A stretch of DNA of 51,970 nt from positions 1 to 51,970 of the forward strand of contig JAFZWC010000069.1 in NCBI GenBank assembly GCA_017617475.1, in the 5' to 3' direction. The notes beneath the pieces were generated by a model. It was not told the DNA's origin and searched no databases. It saw only the letters and a list, made by a program, of their open reading frames with translations. Both the position numbers and the translations under genes were made by a program. Shown piece after piece: positions 48,338-51,970 of the stretch. Each line of letters starts with the position of its first letter. Positions within the stretch are counted from its first letter, which is position 1. This stretch comes from Bacteroidales bacterium (GTDB lineage Bacteria > Bacteroidota > Bacteroidia > Bacteroidales > UBA932).

Positions 48338-50524
48338 ATGAGCAAGCTTAGATTCGACGTTGTCCAAGATGCTTTCAAGAAGAAAGCTTTGGATGTAGTA
48401 GCCCCCGCAGACCGGCCCTCCAAGTACTTCGGCGAACTGGTGTTTAACCGTGAGAAGATGCGCAAGTATCTGGATATCAAGGTGTATGAAGCCTTGATTG
48501 ACTGCATCGACAATGGACGCCCCCTGGATTTGGCCACGGCCGACGAAGTGGCCGACGGCATGAAGGAATGGGCCCTGAGCCATGGCGTTACCCATGTCAC
48601 CCACTGGTTCCAGCCCCTCACCGAAGTAACGGCCGAGAAGCACGACTCCCTCATGGAGTACGACCGCAAGGGCGGTATGATCGAGTCCTTTAACGGAAAG
48701 GCCCTCATCCAGCAGGAGCCCGATGCCTCGTCCTTCCCCAACGGCGGCATCCGTGCCACCTTCGAGGCCCGCGGCTACACCGCCTGGGACCCCACCTCTC
48801 CCGTCTTTATCCAGGACGACACCCTCTGCATCCCCACCATCTTCTTCTCCTACACCGGTGAGGCCCTGGATTACAAAGCACCGCTCAAGAAAGCGCTGAA
48901 AGCCGTCTCGGACGCCGCCCTGCCCATCTGCCAGCTCTTTGACCCCAAGGTGAAGAAGGTCCATTCTTATCTGGGCTGGGAGCAGGAGTACTTCCTGGTG
49001 GACGAGGACCTGTATGCCGCCCGTCCGGACCTGATGCTCACAGGCCGCACCCTCATGGGCCATGCCTCTTCCAAGAACCAGCAGCTGGACGACCACTACT
49101 TCGGAGCCATCCCCACCCGTGTAGCGGCCTTTATGCGTGACCTGGAATTCGAAGGCTACAAGCTGGGCATTCCGCTCAAGACCCGCCACAACGAGGTGGC
49201 CCCCAACCAGTTCGAGTTTGCCCCCATCTTCGGAGAATGCAACCTCTCCAACGACCAGAACCAGATGATCATGAACACCATGAACCGCGTGGCCCGCAAG
49301 CATGGTTTCGTGGTGCTTCTGCACGAGAAGCCCTTCGCCGGCATCAACGGTTCCGGCAAGCACAACAACTGGTCCCTGGGAACGGATACCGGCACCCTGC
49401 TCATGGCTCCCGGTAAGGATGCCAAGGGTAATCTGCAGTTCATCATCTTCTTTGTGAACGTACTGGCCGCCGTGCAGCGCCACAACGCCCTGCTGAAGGC
49501 CAGCATCGCCAGCGCCACCAACGCCCACCGTCTGGGCGCCAACGAGGCCCCGCCGGCCATCGTATCGGCCTTCCTGGGCCAGACCATGACGGCGGTCCTG
49601 CACAAACTGCTGGAAGTTCCCTCCGGCACGCCCATCGAAATCGCCGGCAAGAAAGGCGCTTCCGTGGGCATTGTGGAGATTCCCCAGATTTTCCTGGACA
49701 ATACGGACCGCAACCGCACCTCTCCCTTCGCTTTCACGGGCAACCGCTTCGAGTTCCGCGCCGTGGGTTCATCGGCCAACTGCGCCGGCGCCATGACAGT
49801 GCTTAACGCCGCCGTGGCCCAGCAGCTGAAGGAGTTCAAGGCCGCCCTGAATCAGGAGATGGCTACCGGCAAGCCGCTGGACGTGGCTGCCATGGACGTG
49901 CTCAAACCCATTATCAGCAGCATCATCGACGTGGTTTGCTTCGACGGCAACGGCTACTCCGATGCCTGGAAGAAGGAAGCAGCCCGCCGCGGCCTGGATA
50001 CCGAGACCAGCGTTCCGGAGATGTTCAAGGCTTTCACCAAGCCGGAATCCGTGGAACTGTTCACTTCCCTGGGTATCTACTCCCTCAAGGAGCTGCAGGC
50101 CCGCAATGAGGTGAAGTGGGAGATGTACACCAAGAAGATTCAGATTGAGGCCCGCGTAATGGGACGTATGGCCACCAACCATATCATCCCTACCGCCATC
50201 AAGTACCAGAGCCGCCTGCTGGAGAACATCCGGATGATGAAGGAAGTGACCCCCGACACGTATCAGGAACTGGCCTCCGTGGCCCTGGGCCTGGTGCGGG
50301 AGATTTCCGCCCTGACCACCCAGCTGCAAAGCCAGGTGGACGAGATGGTGGAGGCCCGCAAGGCTGCCAACGTTCTGGAGAACGAATATGAGAAGGCCAG
50401 CGCCTATCATGCCATTGCCGAGCGTCTGGAAGCCATTCGCCGCCCCATCGACAAACTGGAGGAGATAGTGGACAACGACCTGTGGCCGCTGCCCAAGTAC
50501 CGCGAACTCCTGTTCATCAACTAG
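48338..50524 (+). CDS. glnN: Glutamine synthetase type III
   Basis: A 728-residue GSIII, the large dodecameric form typical of Bacteroidetes and some others; it makes glutamine from glutamate, ammonia and ATP. Marks: 'GWEQEYFLVDEDLY', 'KTRHNEVAPNQFEFAPIFGE', 'FAGINGSGKHNNWSL', 'NRTSPFAFTGNRFEFRAVGS', and a long helical C-terminal region ('QSQVDEMVEARKAANVLENE') absent from type I enzymes. It starts 23 bp after carAB, whose glutaminase consumes its product, and 19 bp before purA; co-transcription is likely. No PII gene is in view. Confidence 0.96.
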   Translation: MSKLRFDVVQDAFKKKALDVVAPADRPSKYFGELVFNREKMRKYLDIKVYEALIDCIDNGRPLDLATADEVADGMKEWALSHGVTHVTHWFQPLTEVTAEKHDSLMEYDRKGGMIESFNGKALIQQEPDASSFPNGGIRATFEARGYTAWDPTSPVFIQDDTLCIPTIFFSYTGEALDYKAPLKKALKAVSDAALPICQLFDPKVKKVHSYLGWEQEYFLVDEDLYAARPDLMLTGRTLMGHASSKNQQLDDHYFGAIPTRVAAFMRDLEFEGYKLGIPLKTRHNEVAPNQFEFAPIFGECNLSNDQNQMIMNTMNRVARKHGFVVLLHEKPFAGINGSGKHNNWSLGTDTGTLLMAPGKDAKGNLQFIIFFVNVLAAVQRHNALLKASIASATNAHRLGANEAPPAIVSAFLGQTMTAVLHKLLEVPSGTPIEIAGKKGASVGIVEIPQIFLDNTDRNRTSPFAFTGNRFEFRAVGSSANCAGAMTVLNAAVAQQLKEFKAALNQEMATGKPLDVAAMDVLKPIISSIIDVVCFDGNGYSDAWKKEAARRGLDTETSVPEMFKAFTKPESVELFTSLGIYSLKELQARNEVKWEMYTKKIQIEARVMGRMATNHIIPTAIKYQSRLLENIRMMKEVTPDTYQELASVALGLVREISALTTQLQSQVDEMVEARKAANVLENEYEKASAYHAIAERLEAIRRPIDKLEEIVDNDLWPLPKYRELLFIN

Positions 50525-50543
50525 AAAACAAATACTATTCAAT

Positions 50544-51824
50544 ATGGAACAGAAAAAGTTAGACGTAGTGCTCGGACTCCAGTGGGGGGACGAGGGAAAA
50601 GGAAAAGTGGTGGATGTGCTCACCCCTTCCTACAACGTGGTGGCCCGTTTCCAGGGCGGTCCCAATGCGGGCCATTCCCTGGTGTTTGACGGGGACAGCT
50701 TCGTACTGCACACGGTGCCTTCCGGCATCTTCCGCAAAGGGACGGTGAATGTGATAGGCAACGGTGTGGTCATTGATCCGGTGATCCTGATGGAAGAGAT
50801 TTCCGAGATTGAGAAAAGGGGAGTGGACGTGAGCAACAAACTGCTCATTTCCAAGCGGGCCCATCTGATCCTGCCTACCCATCGTGCCCTGGACGCTGCC
50901 AGCGAAAGCGCCATGGGCAAGGCCAAGATCGGTTCTACCCTCAAGGGTATCGGCCCTGCCTATGCCGACAAGACCGGCCGTAACGGCCTCCGCGTAGGAG
51001 ATATTCTCCAGGCCAATTTCCCGGCCCTGTACGAGTCCCGCAAGCAGCGTCACCTTCTGCTCCTGCAGCAGTATCCCGCCTATGAGAGCCCCTTCGACTT
51101 CGCCTCTTACGAGCAGGAGTGGCTCCAGGCCGTGGAACAGCTGAAGCGCTTCCCCTTCATCGACAGCGAGGTGTACGTGAACGAGGCCCTGGACAAGGGT
51201 GTCTCCATCCTGGCCGAAGGTGCACAGGGCTCCCTGCTGGACATTGACTTCGGCACCTATCCCTACGTCACTTCTTCCAACACCCTGTCGGCCGGCGTAT
51301 GCACGGGCCTGGGTATCGCCCCTTCCCGCGTGGGCAAGGTGTACGGCATCTTCAAGGCTTATTGCACCCGCGTGGGCAGCGGTCCCTTCCCTACAGAGCT
51401 CTTCGACGAGGACGGCGAGCGCCTGCGCCAGATCGGCCATGAATTCGGCGCCACCACCGGACGTCCCCGCCGTACCGGCTGGCTGGACATGGTGGCCCTC
51501 AAGTACACGGTAATGATGAACGGCGTCACGGACCTTATCATGATGAAGTCCGACGTGCTGGACGAGTTCGATACCATCAAGGTGGCCGTAGCATACAAAG
51601 ATGGCGACACCACCACCGACCGCTTCCCGTACGACGGCGGCAAGAATGCTACTCCGGTCTATAAAGAATTCCCCGGATGGAAAACCTCCCTCTGCGACTT
51701 GCGCAAATACGAGGATTTCCCCCAGGCCTTTAAAAACTATATCGACTTCATAGAGGCCGAAACCCGTTGCCGGATCAAGATAGTGTCCGTAGGACCCGAC
51801 CGCGACGCGACGGTAATCCGCTAA
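50544..51824 (+). CDS. purA: Adenylosuccinate synthetase
   Basis: A 426-residue GTP-dependent enzyme that joins IMP and aspartate to adenylosuccinate, the first committed step to AMP. The active-site loop 'LGLQWGDEGKGKVVD' has the catalytic Asp and GDEGKGK phosphate loop. 'GGPNAGHS' supplies the catalytic His, and further marks are 'STLKGIGPAYADKTGRNGLR', 'EGAQGSLLDIDFGTYPYVTS' and 'TTGRPRRTGWLD'. Length is normal. It is the last gene of the carAB-glnN-purA series, ending 6 bp before a strong terminator. Confidence 0.98.
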   Translation: MEQKKLDVVLGLQWGDEGKGKVVDVLTPSYNVVARFQGGPNAGHSLVFDGDSFVLHTVPSGIFRKGTVNVIGNGVVIDPVILMEEISEIEKRGVDVSNKLLISKRAHLILPTHRALDAASESAMGKAKIGSTLKGIGPAYADKTGRNGLRVGDILQANFPALYESRKQRHLLLLQQYPAYESPFDFASYEQEWLQAVEQLKRFPFIDSEVYVNEALDKGVSILAEGAQGSLLDIDFGTYPYVTSSNTLSAGVCTGLGIAPSRVGKVYGIFKAYCTRVGSGPFPTELFDEDGERLRQIGHEFGATTGRPRRTGWLDMVALKYTVMMNGVTDLIMMKSDVLDEFDTIKVAVAYKDGDTTTDRFPYDGGKNATPVYKEFPGWKTSLCDLRKYEDFPQAFKNYIDFIEAETRCRIKIVSVGPDRDATVIR

Positions 51825-51830
51825 AAAAAA

Positions 51831-51865
51831 GAGGTTGACTCAACAATGAGTTAACCTCTTTTTTT
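51831..51865 (+). terminator. Intrinsic terminator after purA
   Basis: GAGGTTGACTC (51831-51841) pairs with GAGTTAACCTC (51848-51858), 11 bp with one G-U, loop AACAAT, followed by seven T residues and preceded by a run of A. It can also act in the opposite direction. Confidence 0.93.
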
Positions 51866-51970
51866 GTGGATATGAGGGAGGGATGTAGGGTGCCGGGGGG
51901 ACTCCGTTCCGCTTCGCTCCACTCCGGCCCCTCCCACTGGCTGGCTCGTCCGCTCCGCGAACGGCCAGCC
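51866..51970. repeat. Partial interspersed repeat, cut by the window end
   Basis: No gene is visible. The stretch has two direct ACTCCG copies (51901, 51921) around TTCCGCTTCGCTCC, and a stem GGCTGGC (51939-51945) with GCCAGCC (51964-51970). Read on the minus strand, GTGGGAGGGG followed by AGCGAAGCGG resembles the interior of the 22797-22916 element (GTGGGAGGG, AGCGAAGCG), so it is probably a related repeat. Confidence 0.5.

Overview
The window reads as a chromosomal segment of a Bacteroidales bacterium, probably an uncultivated gut lineage with a GC-rich genome. The evidence is repeated TAnnTTTG -7 promoter boxes (several with TTTG about 19 bp upstream), BACON and fimbrillin-type surface lipoproteins, a type III glutamine synthetase, a fused ftcD-fchA in a hut cluster, a GH2 mannosidase-like enzyme and the characteristic short Bacteroidetes palindromic repeats. 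No rRNA, CRISPR array, prophage or integrative element is visible. One tRNA (Arg, anticodon ACG) is present.

Layout. 1-4785: the end of an Rpn-type nuclease gene, then a surface operon of a BACON/Big_2 lipoprotein and a large AT-rich lipoprotein with a fimbrillin-like head, leucine-rich repeats and a C-terminal M64 metalloprotease. 4795-5052: an unexplained array of five hairpins with covarying arms. 5063-13542: uvrB, an OmpA-family protein, a HAD hydrolase, the agmatine-to-putrescine pair aguB/aguA with a GIY-YIG repeat unit lodged exactly between their stop codons, and an acyl-CoA synthetase. 13657-16828: lysA and htpG. 16948-24610 (minus strand): the histidine-utilisation cluster ftcD-hutU-hutH-hutI followed by an overlapping pectinase-like lipoprotein; two of its junctions, one of its genes and its flank carry palindromic repeats. 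24674-31638: a five-gene export operon (HlyD-type adaptor, two ABC half-transporters resembling the NHLP/NHLM bacteriocin exporters but without a C39 peptidase, TolC-like channel, second adaptor). 31643-35998: histidine phosphatase, an unknown small gene, grpE-dnaJ, rplS and tRNA-Arg. 35999-43688: GH2 enzyme, a LysR regulator divergent from a DASS anion transporter, an M49-like peptidase with a broken zinc motif, and a GDPD-type lipoprotein. 43926-51824: a fused, eukaryote-like carbamoyl-phosphate synthase behind an attenuator-like leader, glnN and purA, all of which use glutamine, ammonia or aspartate nitrogen.

Most notable signals: (1) a 344-bp unit made of a GIY-YIG nuclease gene between inverted copies of a short interspersed hairpin that occurs at five other sites in the window, once in frame inside hutI; (2) the element CTGNCA-N3-TGNCAG exactly 21 nt before a TTTG box at both chaperone promoters (htpG and grpE-dnaJ); (3) the hairpin array at 4795-5052; (4) a 120-bp element with 25-bp perfect inverted ends between ftcD and hutU; (5) the peptidase-less export operon; (6) the carAB fusion and its leader. 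Functions are assigned from family motifs read by eye; no database search was run.
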